Source of the DNA: Siphonodentalium dalli
Taxonomy: Eukaryota; Mollusca; Scaphopoda; Gadilida; Siphonodentaliidae
DNA: 64,000 nt
Direction of reading: 5' to 3'
Assembly: GCA_032622095.1 (NCBI GenBank)
Contig: CP136061.1
Location: 13,531,287 to 13,595,286, forward strand
Shown: in pieces, positions 12,089-23,447 of the stretch
How positions within the stretch are numbered: position 1 is the stretch's first letter
How the letters are laid out: every line of letters begins with the position of its first letter
Notes under the pieces: model-generated
What the model was told of the DNA's origin: nothing
Databases searched by the model: none
The model's input: only the letters and a program-made list of their open reading frames with translations
Position numbers and translations under genes: made by a program

Positions 12089-12852
12089 ACCGTAATCGTA
12101 TTTAAATTCGCTCAGTACTATTTTCGCTCAGTTTTTAATTCGCGCACTTTGAATTCGCGCACCATGCTGCGCGAATTCACAACTGACAAAAATATTTTCG
12201 TAAAATGCTTGGTTTTGAAGAAAGTTTTAGATTTTAATCGTTAATGTTGAACACGATCAGGCATGGATTTTGATCGTGTATAATTTAACATAACTGCATC
12301 ATCAGTCTTGTGAAGACGGCTGTTTATACGTTCCAACTATATATATGCTGATATTGAAATAGTTATAAACATAATTGAAATGAACTCAAAAGAAGTAAAA
12401 CCACAATAGCGTATCAAAAATTTACATGAGAAAAAACAAATCAAAACTTCACTTTGGGTTGTGTAGACATGATTAGTTAACTCAGTATATTCGTTCACCG
12501 GGTAGTGCTAGCATGGTGATTATAGGGGGACATGCTTTTGGGCATCTTCAGTCAGCAATATGTGTATTTCTTATTTCAAGAGCAATGATGATACCATGAT
12601 TTGTTGCTGTATACTTATATTATACATATCAGTAATGGTTTTGGTGTTGGTTGCGCGCATGTTATAGTCCTAATATTCGGTCCAACCTTCCGTAATCTAT
12701 ATACACATGTACTTAACTCATCAATATATAGCCTTCTTGTTTCTCGATGGTTGGTATAAAATTAGGAGTCGTACTATTTTTCGCTCAGTTTTAAATTCGC
12801 GCACCGACGGTGCGCGAAAAATAGATTGTGCGAATTTAAATACGAGTAAGGT
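12089..12852 (+). mobile_element. 0.76 kb TIR element, copy 1 (inside env)
   Basis: Ends carry inverted repeats (about ACC..TA.TCGTATTTAAATTCG and its complement CGAATTTAAATACGAGTAAGGT). Inside each end are nested words AATTCGCGCA/TGCGCGAATT with small hairpins (for example near 12160 and 12805). A second copy in opposite orientation is at 37539-38313, and internal sequence also matches (the TTTAGATTTTAATCGTTAATG and CGTCTTCACAAG words). It has no coding capacity, so it is a non-autonomous DNA transposon. Insertion inside the envelope reading region dates it after the gypsy element. A target-site duplication could not be fixed with certainty. Confidence 0.8.
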
Positions 12853-13679
12853 AGTAGATTAACGCGATCAGAACACGCGAAATAACACAGCAAGTACTTG
12901 ATGCAAAGATTTATTTAACACGCTGACATAGTCAGATAAATCCGCTGGTAGCGCAGCGACTAACACCAATTGTGATTGGCATAAGTCAATTAGCATTGGC
13001 GTTGAGAACACTGCAGCCAAAGCTTCCTAACTATATAAAAATGCCATTTGACTTAGACACAAAAATGTGGTTATATTATCAAAAATTATCTGTACATACA
13101 GTGCTAATTATTTGGCTATGGGCGTGGGACAAACTAAATATACATTTGTAGAGGATACCGCAGTCTGTTTGATGGATCAAATGCCTTTTTGTGTGATTTG
13201 AATGGAATAATTCATCGTGCAGATCCTAACCGAATTTGAAAGGTAGCATTATTCTTGGGAGCAGACGAGCAAATTCCGCGTACATGTACGACTGTCGTTC
13301 AACCTAATATGATGGCACACCGACACACGGAAATCTGTTTGCAATAGCGAAACAATATCAAATTAATTTTGCCATGTCATGTGGACACTCAGGCGAGGTA
13401 TTGTCCACAAAAATAATACGTCCACCAATCGATTTTATCGTATCACCAACTAAATGTGTGGCTAGAGCCGCCCATTTGAAATTAATTGCATTTTCAAACG
13501 AGAATATCATGGACAATTTAATCAGTGCTGTCGAAAATGAATTGTTACCTAAGTACCACGAAGTACAGTTGAAAATATGGAAACCCGCGTTGGAAGGAAT
13601 TACGAATTTGCAAAACATAACAATACCGAGGAAGTTGAAAGAAATTAAAGAGATACCCATGAATTCCTTAGTAGAATAA
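12853..13679 (+). pseudogene. env: gypsy envelope-like region, C-terminal part
   Basis: Resumes after the inserted TIR element. Around 12940-13100 a frame reads through the typical env 'L.P.......L..AL......LP' pattern followed by a WLYY word. Around 13370-13480 another frame has MSCGH...IIRPPIDFI followed by a single cysteine, the disulphide-rich end of gypsy/F-type env ectodomains. Several frameshifts and stops intervene. The transmembrane segment expected next is absent because foldback-type repeat sequence begins at about 13716. Not functional. Confidence 0.5.
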
Positions 13680-13715
13680 TTGCGTTCTGTATCACATGGT
13701 GCCGTGTTTTTTTCA

Positions 13716-14546
13716 GGTATATCGGGAATTTCTCAATGGCCATTCATGGGTGTATATGTATACATGGATTGAATATATGTTCATGGGTAGGCTGTATATG
13801 TATATATCGAGTGATTGTATGACTATGATGTGGCGAATTTATATGCAGGTAGTGACCGTATGGTCAATGGTGAGGTGAATATGTATACACGTGACTGTAT
13901 GATCCTGAATGTGGTGAATGTGTATACAGGGAGTGACTATATGGTCATGTGGTAAGGTGTAATGTTATACCCGGTGTTCCTTCATGGTAATTCGTGGCTG
14001 TATAGTCATTTTGTGGTATGTACGGGTTTAACCAAGTATAGCTGTGTGGTCATGGGTCAGTTGTACGTGTATAAAGTGGGTAACATTATTGCCATTTGTG
14101 TGGTGTTTATGTACATATGCAGTGACTGTGATATAGTGGGTGAGCTATACCCGTGAACCATTGGGTGTCTATCGCTTTTTACAATAACTCAAGGATTTGG
14201 CAATCAAAGAGATGTAATGTCAGAGAGTTCTCCGTCTTGATTCTCCAATTGATGGTGTTTATGTACAACGGAGGAAAGCGATAACCACCCGTTACCACAT
14301 CACTCCATATATACATAAACACAACACAAACGACAATATAGTCACCCACTATATACGCGTACACCTGACCCATGACCACACAGTCATACTTGGTTATACC
14401 CGTACACACCACAAATGACCATACACCCAGGTGTCACAATGCCGGCATACCGGGTATACACGTACACATGACACATAACACATAACCATATAGTCACTCC
14501 CTTACGCATATTCACCACATTCATGATCATAAGTCAATACTTGTAC
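13716..14546. mobile_element. partial foldback element (central part)
   Basis: The same order of blocks as 18395-19140: a left arm of degenerate GTATAC/GGTCATG-type minisatellite, a short non-repetitive core (about 14165-14225, with AAGGATTTGGCAATCAAAG), then a right arm that is the inverted version of the left. Outer arms and terminal segments of the complete copy are missing here, and matching stops abruptly at about 14546. It is a truncated copy or a conversion-type duplicate of the neighbouring element. Confidence 0.75.
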
Positions 14547-14551
14547 TTGTA

Positions 14552-15111
14552 CATAAATCGATTTGAATGGCAGATCCCATGTTAAAATTTATCATCGAAA
14601 AAAATCATTTCTTCTATCTAGAAAATAATTACGTGCTGGACCCTGTAATTTTAGGAATATATAAGTATTCTACTCAGACACACCAAGTTTCAGCTTAAAA
14701 TTCTGAAAAATATGAGTTTTATCGACATAAATCGATTTGAATGGCAGATTCCATGTTAAAATTTATCATAGAAAAAAATTCATTTCTTCCATCTAGAAAA
14801 TAATTAGGTGCTGGACCCTGTCATTTTAGGAATATATAAGTATTCCACTCAGACACACAGAGTCTCAGCTTTAAATTTTGAAAAATAAGTCTTGTATCGA
14901 CATAAATCGATTTGAATAGCAGATCCCATGTTAAAATTATCATCGAAATTTTTTTATTTCTCCCATCTAGTAAATAATTACGTGCCGGACCATGTCATTT
15001 TAGGGAATATATAAGTATTGTACTCAGACACACCAATTCTCAGCTTAAAATTTTGAAAAATAAAACTTTTATCGACATAAATCACTTTGAATAGCAGATC
15101 CCATTTAAAAT
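14552..15111 (+). repeat. about 175-bp satellite, 3.2 copies
   Basis: Units begin with CATAAATCGATTTGAATGG-like sequence at 14552, 14726, 14901 and 15076, spaced 174-175 bp. Each continues with CAGATCCCATGTTAAAAT, a TCTAG(A/T)AAATAATTA.GTGC segment and AATATATAAGTATT.. ACTCAGACACACC. A unit near 170 bp recalls bivalve satellites known in the literature, but no family is assigned. Confidence 0.9.
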
Positions 15112-15224
15112 AAATTTTCGGGCCCTGCGAATGTTTTCTGAGCTGCTCCATATTGGGCACCAGAGTTCATATTTGACCGGTTAATTGTTAACTGATAATT
15201 GTGTGCCAGAACAGTTGCGTTACT

Positions 15225-16060
15225 TTATACGTCAACATTGGTCATTATCCCCGACAAATTTATTTTGGTATATCGTATAAACCCCTATTTCCCCCGCATG
15301 GCCTGACAAAGTGTCAACATTGGTCTTTATCGCTCTACTATTTTATATTGTTTCATCGGTATAAATTCCATATTCAATATCCACATATAACCAACCCAAC
15401 CTCTAATCCAGGTCCAATTTTGTTTCATCGCTATAGTCACGTTACGTAATATTTTATCACGTGATACTTATACTTACGTCTATAGTATTACTATATAGTA
15501 TAGTGTATTCATATATCAATTTCTATTCCTTTCTATATAATTCTGGTGCCATCTATGGAGATAGAGATAATTTCAGACCCCCCCCAATGTTATATCATTG
15601 ATGCTACAGTACAGTCGCGATGCATTCATGGCAACATTGATCGCTATCGCTCTACTAATTTATGTCAGTTCATCAGTATGTACCCCTTTTTCTCCGAGTC
15701 CATATAACCAACCTAACATCTAATCCCGGCCTAAATTATCATTTTTCTTTTCATCTGTATGGTTGTGTTACATACATATTTTTGCCATTTAATTCTAATT
15801 TGCATTGTACCACTATAGAAGTCCATAAATGACTATTCTGGCACTATATAGAGATAACTAAGATTCTGATCCCCCTATTTTATAGCCTTGTTGCAACAGT
15901 AGAGTTGAGATGCATAATATGTCAACATTGGTCGTTATCGCTCCACATATTTATATCGGTTCAACCCTTAGTTCCCTGTAATTGCTCAGCTCTCCCTCAA
16001 TTTATTTTTTCATTTGTATTATAGTCTCGTTACGTACATATTTTATCTCTTTTAACTTTT
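15225..16060 (+). repeat. degenerate tandem repeat, about 300-bp period
   Basis: The word GCAACATTG(G/A)TC..TATCGCTC(T/C)AC or close variants occurs at about 15313, 15631 and 15921 with similar sequence between (CATATAACCAACC, GTTACGTACATATTTT.T, TATAGAGATA). An incomplete copy starts near 15231. Spacing is 290-320 bp. Confidence 0.75.
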
Positions 16061-16227
16061 GCTTCAACATCACGAGTTCCGCTGCAGACGATACACAACT
16101 GACAACATTTCGAAATGTAAGCAGGCTTCAAACACATCTTATCCTATAAATTTGTGTACAAGGTGTACTCGCATTTGTTGGGTTAAAAACCAAAGGTCCC
16201 AAGTCAAGGTCCAAAATCCCCAACACA

Positions 16228-16530
16228 CTCATGTGAGGTTAAATGATAACTCCATCTACATAACCTAATATACGGATGTGAGGTATAATGATAACTCCGT
16301 CCACATACAGTAATGTCCAAAGTAATTGACCACTTAACCACAGAAGAATTATGTGTAATTTTTCAGGAAAGGCGAGAGTTTTCCGATGAATGGCAACAAG
16401 CCATATTTCCGACTAAATCCTGAAAATATACCCATAATTCTGCTGTGGTTAAGTGGTCAATTGCTTTGACCATTCTATAACCAATATAAGGATGTGAGGT
16501 TTAATGATAACTCCATCCACATAACTAATA
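16228..16530 (+). repeat. short tandem repeat split by a MITE
   Basis: Units with GATGTGAGGT.TAATGATAACT and CC.TC.ACATA occur near 16230, 16275 and 16490, about 45 bp apart where uninterrupted. A TIR element sits between the second and third. Confidence 0.7.
16312..16473. mobile_element. 160-bp MITE with long inverted repeats
   Basis: The left end (GTCCAAAGTAATTGACCACT...) and the complement of the right end (GTCAAAGCAATTGACCACTT...) match for about 50 bp, through TAACCACAG.AGAATTATG. It contains AAATCCTGAAAATATACCC and a GGCAACAAGCCATA segment. A related half-copy lies at 43222-43320. No coding. Confidence 0.82.
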
Positions 16531-16799
16531 AATACATGTATGTGTGAAAATAAAAAAATAAAAATAAAATTCCATGATGGTGTCCAATATGGAATCGGAT
16601 CCAAAACCTGACATACGGGAGCGTGCTTCGCACGCGACTGTATCTTAAGCATATGTGCATATTTAATAAGCCAACAATTGGAATCCCAACAGAGAAGATT
16701 GGCGTGGGTCCCTTGCGCATAGACATTGTTGATGATCTCTATGGTAAACCAAATTAACATTTAGTAGACAATTTCGATTAACTGCAATAACTTAAGGAA

Positions 16800-17080
16800 T
16801 CTCTAATTGCGCTCAAGCCCAATAAAAATATTCCTTAAGTTATTGGGCTTAAGCGCAGTTAGAGATACCTTATTGTGCTTAAGCACAATATGATATTCAT
16901 GTGCAATAAAGAAGATTCTTATTGCGCTTAAGTGTAATAAGACATTCCTTATTACACGTGAGCGAAATTACATTCATATTGCACTTAAGCACAATTAATA
17001 TCTCTCTCAATAGATCACCCTTATGCAAATAGTAGAATAATCCTATATTTGCTTAAGCACAATTAGCTCTTTTGCGCTTA
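16800..17080. repeat. cluster of CTTAAG-centred palindromes
   Basis: Perfect or near-perfect palindromes of the form ATTG(C/T)(G/A)CTTAAG(C/T)..CAAT. 16872-16889 is a perfect 18-bp palindrome. 16978-16995 and 16918-16941 are near-perfect. A stem of about 20 bp joins 16806-16826 with 16838-16858. Others are half-sites. About six in 280 bp. Confidence 0.8.
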
Positions 17081-17279
17081 ATTGAAAATCAGTCATCAAT
17101 TAACAAACATAAGCAGAGCCCGGTTGAATAGCTATCATATATGGTGGGTTATTCCCATCTTCAAGCTGTTGATGTCTTTGAGACATTCAATGTTATTTTG
17201 CTATTTTGCATGCGAAGTTGTAGACCCTCCAATAGCTTATCAATACCAATCGGGACAGTGGGTGTTTTTCCTCAATTAA

Positions 17280-20200
17280 TTGAATTTCTTGTTTCAGGTC
17301 AAATATGACTATCTTTGGTATGAAATGTGTTTATTGTTTCAGTCTATATTAAGTGTGTAAAACTACGGTGTTTATAAACCAAATTGCTTAAGATATTCAA
17401 ATTGGCAAACAAAGTTCATTTTTTACATATATCTCGAACATTATTCTGAGTTTTTTCGAAAAGGTTGCAAAATGTAACTCACTTTGGCTATTTTACGTGT
17501 TAGATAATTAACTGACAACTAAATGTTCTATTCTGGTTGTCCAAGTTCCGTGTGGAACTTGACAAATTCATTTTACTGTTGCAGTATGGAATTTTGGCGA
17601 GAGCCTTCTGTGTGATTCTAGCCATATTTTTTGAAAGAAAATGAGCAGAACGTTGAGACTGAACTGAGATGAACCATAATCTGTTGCTATTCTGACCCAT
17701 TAGGATAAAACATTATCAACTAGATTCAGAGTGGATACCAAGATAACAGCCATGATATAGCCAGTCATGAATTATGTGAATAGGCATACAAGGAGTGACT
17801 ATGTGAATATGAGTGCATGGTGTGCACATCGTGAGATGTATAGGTATACAATGAGTTGTCACGGTGAGGCATATCGGTATACGTGGAGTGACTGTATTGT
17901 GTATGGTTCTGTGTACCCAGTACGGGTGTACCCGATATGACTATGAACATTACTGTGGTGTATGGATAAAACATGATCATGTGTGTTGTCTATGTATATA
18001 TGGAGTGACTTTAAGGTAATGGATTGGATGCACAAGTGTATCGTGTGTGGCTGCATTGTGGCAGGTGGGTGTATATGTATACATGAGCTGCCTGTATGAT
18101 CATGGATGGAATGTGTGGATGAATATGGAGTGATTTTATGATTATGGGTATTATGTAAGGTGTACATTGAATGATTGTACGGTCATGATTGAAGTGTATA
18201 TGCAAACCTGGAGTAAGATGGATGGTCATTGGCGACTGTGTAATGGATGTATTAACATTGGTGGGTGTACATGGAGAAACTGTATGATCATGGATGGCGT
18301 GTATCACTGAGTATACAATCAGTTGCTAAATTGCCATATGCGAGGTGTATATGCAAGTATGGAAAATATGAGTGGTCATGTGGTCTGGTATTTGTATATC
18401 GGGAATTTCTCAATGGCCATTCGTGTGTGTATATTATACCTGGATTGAATCTATGGTCATGGGTAGGCTGTATATGTATATATCGAGTGGTTGTATGACA
18501 TTGATGTGGGGAATTGATATGCAGGTAGTGACGGTATGGTCAATGGTGAGGTGAATATGTATACAAGTGACTGTATGATCATGAATTGGTAATTAGTGGC
18601 TCTATAGTTATTTGTGGTGTGTATGGGTTTAACCAAGTATAGCTGTGTGGTCATGGGTCAGGTGTACGTGTATAAAGTGGGTGACATTATTGCCATTTGT
18701 GTGGTGTTTATGTACATATGAAGTGATTGTAATATAGTGGGTGAGCTATACCCGTGAAACATTGGGTGTCTGTCGCTTTTTAAATAACTCAAGGATTTGG
18801 CAATCAAAGAGATGTAATGTCAGAGAGTTCTCCATCCTGATGGTGTTTATGTGCAACGAAGGAAAGCCACCCGTTAGCCACCCGTTACCACACAGTCACT
18901 CCATATACACATAAACACAACACAAACGACAATATAGTCACCCACTATATACACGTAGACCAGACCCACGACCCTAGTGACCTAGTCATACTTGGTTATA
19001 CGCGTATACATCGCCAATGACCACATATCCAGGTGCCACAATGTCGGCATACCGGGTATACACCTATATATGACACATAGCCATATAGTCACTCCCTTAC
19101 ACATATTCACCACATTCATGATCATAAGTCAATACTTGTACCCATTTACCTCACCATTGGACATAATTTTAGCCCATGTATACCTATTCCCCACACACAT
19201 GGCCAAATATATATTCAAGATATGGATCAATACCACAACAATGACCACAAAGTCACTCTATGAATACACATGCACCTCACCAATGGACATATCCACTCGA
19301 TTCATACAAATACCCTTACCCATGACACCAGGTATACTCCTTCGCCTGACATATGACCATATAGTCACCCCCTGTGCACCTATTCAAAACGATCAATCAA
19401 TGTATACATATTCACCTCATCATTAGCCATAAGTCACTCCTTGTATACATATTCGTCACACCATAGCCAAAATAGCCACTCATAATATAGGAATACATCA
19501 GTACACCTACAACTAACACATAGTCATTCACCACATTCAGGATCATACAATCACTCCGTGTAAACCTATTCATATCATCATTGACTATACAGTTATTATC
19601 TGTATGCCTATTCGCTAAACCCATAGTCATATAACCACTCGATATAAATACATATACACCTCGGCAATGGCCTTTCAGTCATTCGAGTTATACCAATAGC
19701 CGCACACGTGACCATTCATACATTCCATGATCATATAGACAGCACATGCATATACTGCTATTTGTCACACTATTGCCACACAGGTACACGTGTACATCCC
19801 AACCAAGACATTACAGTCACCCCATATATACATAAATAACACACATGTGAACATGTAACTACTCTCGTTATATCCATACACCACATATAGCCACATTGTT
19901 TAGACTAGTATCGGGTATACAATCATTCACATGCATACTCCATTCGCATCACACATGACCATAACCACTCCTTGTATACCTACATATCTTACCATGAACA
20001 TCCCACTCATAACCATACAGTCACTCCTTGTAATCCCATTCACATCATTCATGACATACAATAACTCCATGTATATACATATTCCCCTCACCTGTGATCA
20101 TAGGGCAATTGCCTGGCTGCCATCGTGGCATCCACCCTGCACCCAGTTGATCAACATTGATCCTAATTGTCCAAAATATCCATCTATTCTGGTTTACTTC

Positions 20201-20590
20201 AGTTCCGTTTCAAAGTTCTGCCAATTTTCTTTCAATAAAATGGTCAGAATCACAAAAGAGGTTATCGCCATAATTCCATACTGCAACTTTAAAATGAATT
20301 TATCATGTCCCATAGGAACTAGTACAACTAGAATAGAACATGTAAGTAAATTTGCGTACACATGTAATAACAAAGTGAGTCGCAATTTGCTACATTTTCG
20401 GATAATGCAGAGAATGCTGTTCGGAATATATATAAAAAATAAACTTTTTCCCAAATTTTGTTGCCATTTGTAAGCCATCTTTGTTTGAGAAACACCGTAG
20501 TGCGAAATATTCGATGTAAACCAAAACAATAAACACCTTTCATACAAACGATATTACTTTTACTTGAAACAAAATGGTCCAAACATGAAT
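17280..20590. mobile_element. foldback-type element, near complete (about 3.3 kb)
   Basis: The terminal segments are inverted copies of each other: 17320-17710 matches the complement of 20180-20570 (shared words ATGAAA.GTGTTTATTGTTT, CTACGGTGTTT, TTCCATACTGCAAC, ATTTTCTTTCAA). Inside them, 17760-18770 is a degenerate minisatellite rich in GGTATAC, GGAGTGACT and GGTCATG, and 18890-20110 is the same minisatellite in inverted orientation. A core of about 60 bp (18775-18835) separates the arms. This is the architecture of foldback transposons: long inverted arms made of tandem repeats around a short middle. No transposase is present. ORFs in it are by-products of the repeat. Confidence 0.8.
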
Positions 20591-20867
20591 AGTGATTTTT
20601 TGCCGATAATTATGTCAAGTTTGTGAGAGAAAAAACCAATGTTTATGTCTGGGGTGTCAGTGGTGACAATTGTAACAATTAACCATGGTGCATCAGACAT
20701 GTTATTATGCAATGTATAGCAAACAAAACAGCCAATTGTATACATCAATCACAACTTGGAATATTCATAGGTTATGATATGCCTCACTTACATTACACAG
20801 TTCTTACATTTACACTTACATTACACTAGAATCCCAATTATGATTTTATGTAATAGATTAAACCGCA

Positions 20868-21580
20868 TTTAGTCGGTCTCTCAACTGGGCTCTTTGGGGA
20901 ATATCCAACCACTTTCTGTTTGATACTGCTTCTAGAGTACTTTTCGGTTGGGAATTCAGTGGTGCCGACCGATTTTTGATAAAAAGGGCCCAAATTCCAT
21001 TTTTAAGGGCCTGAACCCCAATTTTGGGGTTCAGCTCTTTTTCTCAAAGTTGAGCCTCCAATTAGAATTGTAATGACCTATATGGATTAATACTATATAG
21101 AGGTATCATAGATGATATTTCCTATAGCATTATAGATCGGAATTTACCTTCAAAGAGCTTTTCACCCTGAAAATCCAAAATGGACGACTTCAAAATTAGC
21201 AAAAATTGAGCAAAGTCAAGAATAATTATAATATGGAGTTTTTTCATCTTTAAAGTATCAGCACCATTGTGCTTCCACTCATGAGTGCTCAACAAGGTTT
21301 TGGGTGGAATGTATTGGCCGTAGAATGAACAAAACTGGCATTTTATCAATAACCAAGATTTTGATGAAATCATAAATTTTATGGTAAATGATTAATAGTG
21401 CAAACAAGGGTAGCTGATGATATGATATGAATAAATACATGTATTTATGAGTGGTTCAGCCCTTTTATATTGATTTCTCTGTCTTTGATATGAGATGGCT
21501 GCCAAAATGGCTATATATGGGATGACATATATCACATTTATATCATTGTAAATGAGTGCAATGTGGCGTTTCATTTAAAC
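20868..21580 (+). repeat. dispersed repeat family, copy A
   Basis: Starts near TTTAGTCGGTCTCTCAACTGGGC and ends near TGGGATGACATATATCAC. It matches the complement of 26450-26912 over most of its length (shared CTGAAAATCC.AAATGG, GCAAAGTCAAGAATAATTA, TATCAGCACC.TTGT, GAGATGGCTGCCAAAATGG). No coding and no clear terminal repeat. A SINE- or MITE-like dispersed element. Confidence 0.75.
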
Positions 21581-21584
21581 TATA

Positions 21585-22989
21585 GCTAACATGTAAAGTA
21601 GTTAGTAAAGTATTATGTATTCTAATGTTGAATTGCAATAAGTTTGAAATTTATTTTAATAAGTAAGGGTTATAGAGTATAGTTCTTTACCAGAATCAAT
21701 TGAGTCGAAGACGAAATTTATTCTAGTAAAGAACTATCCGCATGCTCTGACCAACTTAGAGCACAATTAACCACGCACAATGGGATTAGCTGGAAATCGC
21801 TGCTGAGAATATGTTGACCCTGACACATAACATATGCCCTTCCCGACTTTGAACATACCTTGGATATTGGTGTGCTTTACCAATACTCAGGTAACTATTG
21901 TGCTCTAATCAGAGAAATGTAGAGATTGAACCAGTCGGAGTAAACTCATACCTAAATATTCATTACAACATTGAATATTAGGTCTGACGGATAACATCGC
22001 TATCTCATTTCCAAGTCCTCGGGATTCCGTAATCTGATTGATTGCGTAAATTATTTTCCGTCCAATGAAACCGTATGGGTTAATAAACAAGTGTTAGTGG
22101 GCGGAGACTCCCATAATGTCACCTCTAAATATAGTAACAGAGCGGAATTTCGAGGCTTGCAAATACAACAGAGACAGAAAAAATGGCTTCGAATTTATAT
22201 ATTCGGTACGATTCCGATTAATTTGAAGGATGTGCTGGACCTGATAGATAGGCCTGCGTATGGTACCAACTTGGCCTCCCATAAATATAAATAGAACTTT
22301 ACTCATGTCCGTGTAATTGATTTACTTTATTGTAACATGGTTTGCAAATTATTTGCCGTAAAAAAGTCATCTGAAAGTCAAACACCGAGGAAATGACTTA
22401 ATTTTATGCTTTTAAATAGTTCTAAAGCATCATGTTTGATGACGACCTTATTGTTTGCTCTCGGATGCAGCTTTCCTGTTGATGCAGCGAGTTCATCTCC
22501 CGAAAAAGAATAGTCGCACACACGACAAATATTATCTTCTGTAAGTTTATGTCGCGACACAGGCCTTCTGTGGGTTGATGAGTCGGCGAAGCACAACAAA
22601 TAACACGTGGGGACACCTGTCAATCATCGATGTATTTAAAAAAATCCGTGACGTCATTTTGGGGAAGCTCTTCGCTGAATAGAAATGGTTTTGGCGACAT
22701 TAGCTCCAGACTCTATATTTCAAATATAGAGTCGACGTTCACCCAGACTGAGATTGAACATGGTTTTCAAATTTTTTTATCAACATTTAGCAGCAAATCT
22801 GATTTAAGTGACCAAGATATGGAACATGCTAAACACTGTTACTAAATGAAATGACTAGCTGTTTGCTTCATGCAGCAACCACGAGTTGCGATCTTAAAAT
22901 GGGTATTGCATCTGTGCATAGTAAAAACATGTTGTAATCAGATGAGAGATGACTATATATACCAGTATATATTTCAGAAGTAATCAATT
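21585..22989. other. intron sequence, no feature assigned
   Basis: No domain or repeat structure recognised. The minus strand has an 81-codon open stretch (22623-22378) with a CRVC motif and a neighbouring cysteine-poor basic region, and the plus strand has a 71-codon one (22630-22845). Neither resembles a known family. Confidence 0.5.
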
Positions 22990-23019
22990 CTTCCAAAAGG
23001 GCTGTGATAACTCATCTCA

Positions 23020-23447
23020 CAAAAAGATTTAACGAGCCATCAGAATCATATGTAACCAAAATATAGAAGTCACACTGACCCTCTTTTCAAACAAGAAAAC
23101 ATTTTAAAATAGATGATTTACATAAATTACATATATCTATTTTCATGCATGACTGGTACTACGGTCGACTACCGGCTTCTTTTGCTGGTATGTATGACAA
23201 GAGAGCAGAACCCAACAGACGAAAACCTAACCCCATAGAACAAAACAAATTCAGAACCATTTCTTTTTCTAAAGTTCTCCCATACCATTCATTCTCCTTG
23301 ATATGGAATTCCCTAGAAAGTAAATATACATCCAAGCAATCAAGACATGTATTGCGAAAACGTATGAAAACGATATAATTAATACCTAATTCAGCGAACG
23401 TTCAATGTAAAAACCGAAGATGCCCTGATTGTATAAATGATACATAA
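23020..23447 (+). pseudogene. LINE (non-LTR retrotransposon) 3' coding remnant
   Basis: Reads as the C-terminus of a LINE ORF2. There is an FMHDW...GRLPASF segment, then a loop, then LIWNSLESKYTSKQS and a basic helix, corresponding to the 'F...LP..F ... WN.L......S...FK..LK' end found in jockey/RTE-like elements. A single in-frame TAA at 23376-23378 is followed in the same frame by a cysteine motif (CKNRRCPDC) and the final stop at 23445-23447. Upstream, at about 23078, a one-base frameshift breaks the preceding 'DPLF' region. The RT core is absent, which is typical 5' truncation. Confidence 0.55.

Larger units (their letters stand above)
3480..13715 (+). mobile_element. decayed Ty3/gypsy retroelement with envelope-like region
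   Basis: Domain order on the plus strand is gag, aspartic protease, reverse transcriptase, RNase H, integrase, envelope-like, the order of Ty3/gypsy elements that carry an env gene (errantivirus type). Every frame is broken by stops and frameshifts, and RT has an internal deletion. A second element (12089-12852) splits the envelope region, and foldback repeat sequence starts at about 13716 where the envelope C-terminus should follow. No pair of matching LTRs was found, probably because the 3' LTR was lost there. The outer borders given are approximate. An old, immobile copy. Confidence 0.85.

Noticed and set aside
18992-20473. ORFs of 144 and 180 codons in the foldback element
   Set aside because: Composition follows the minisatellite arm and terminal segment; the mirror-image arm is not open in the same way and no domain is visible.
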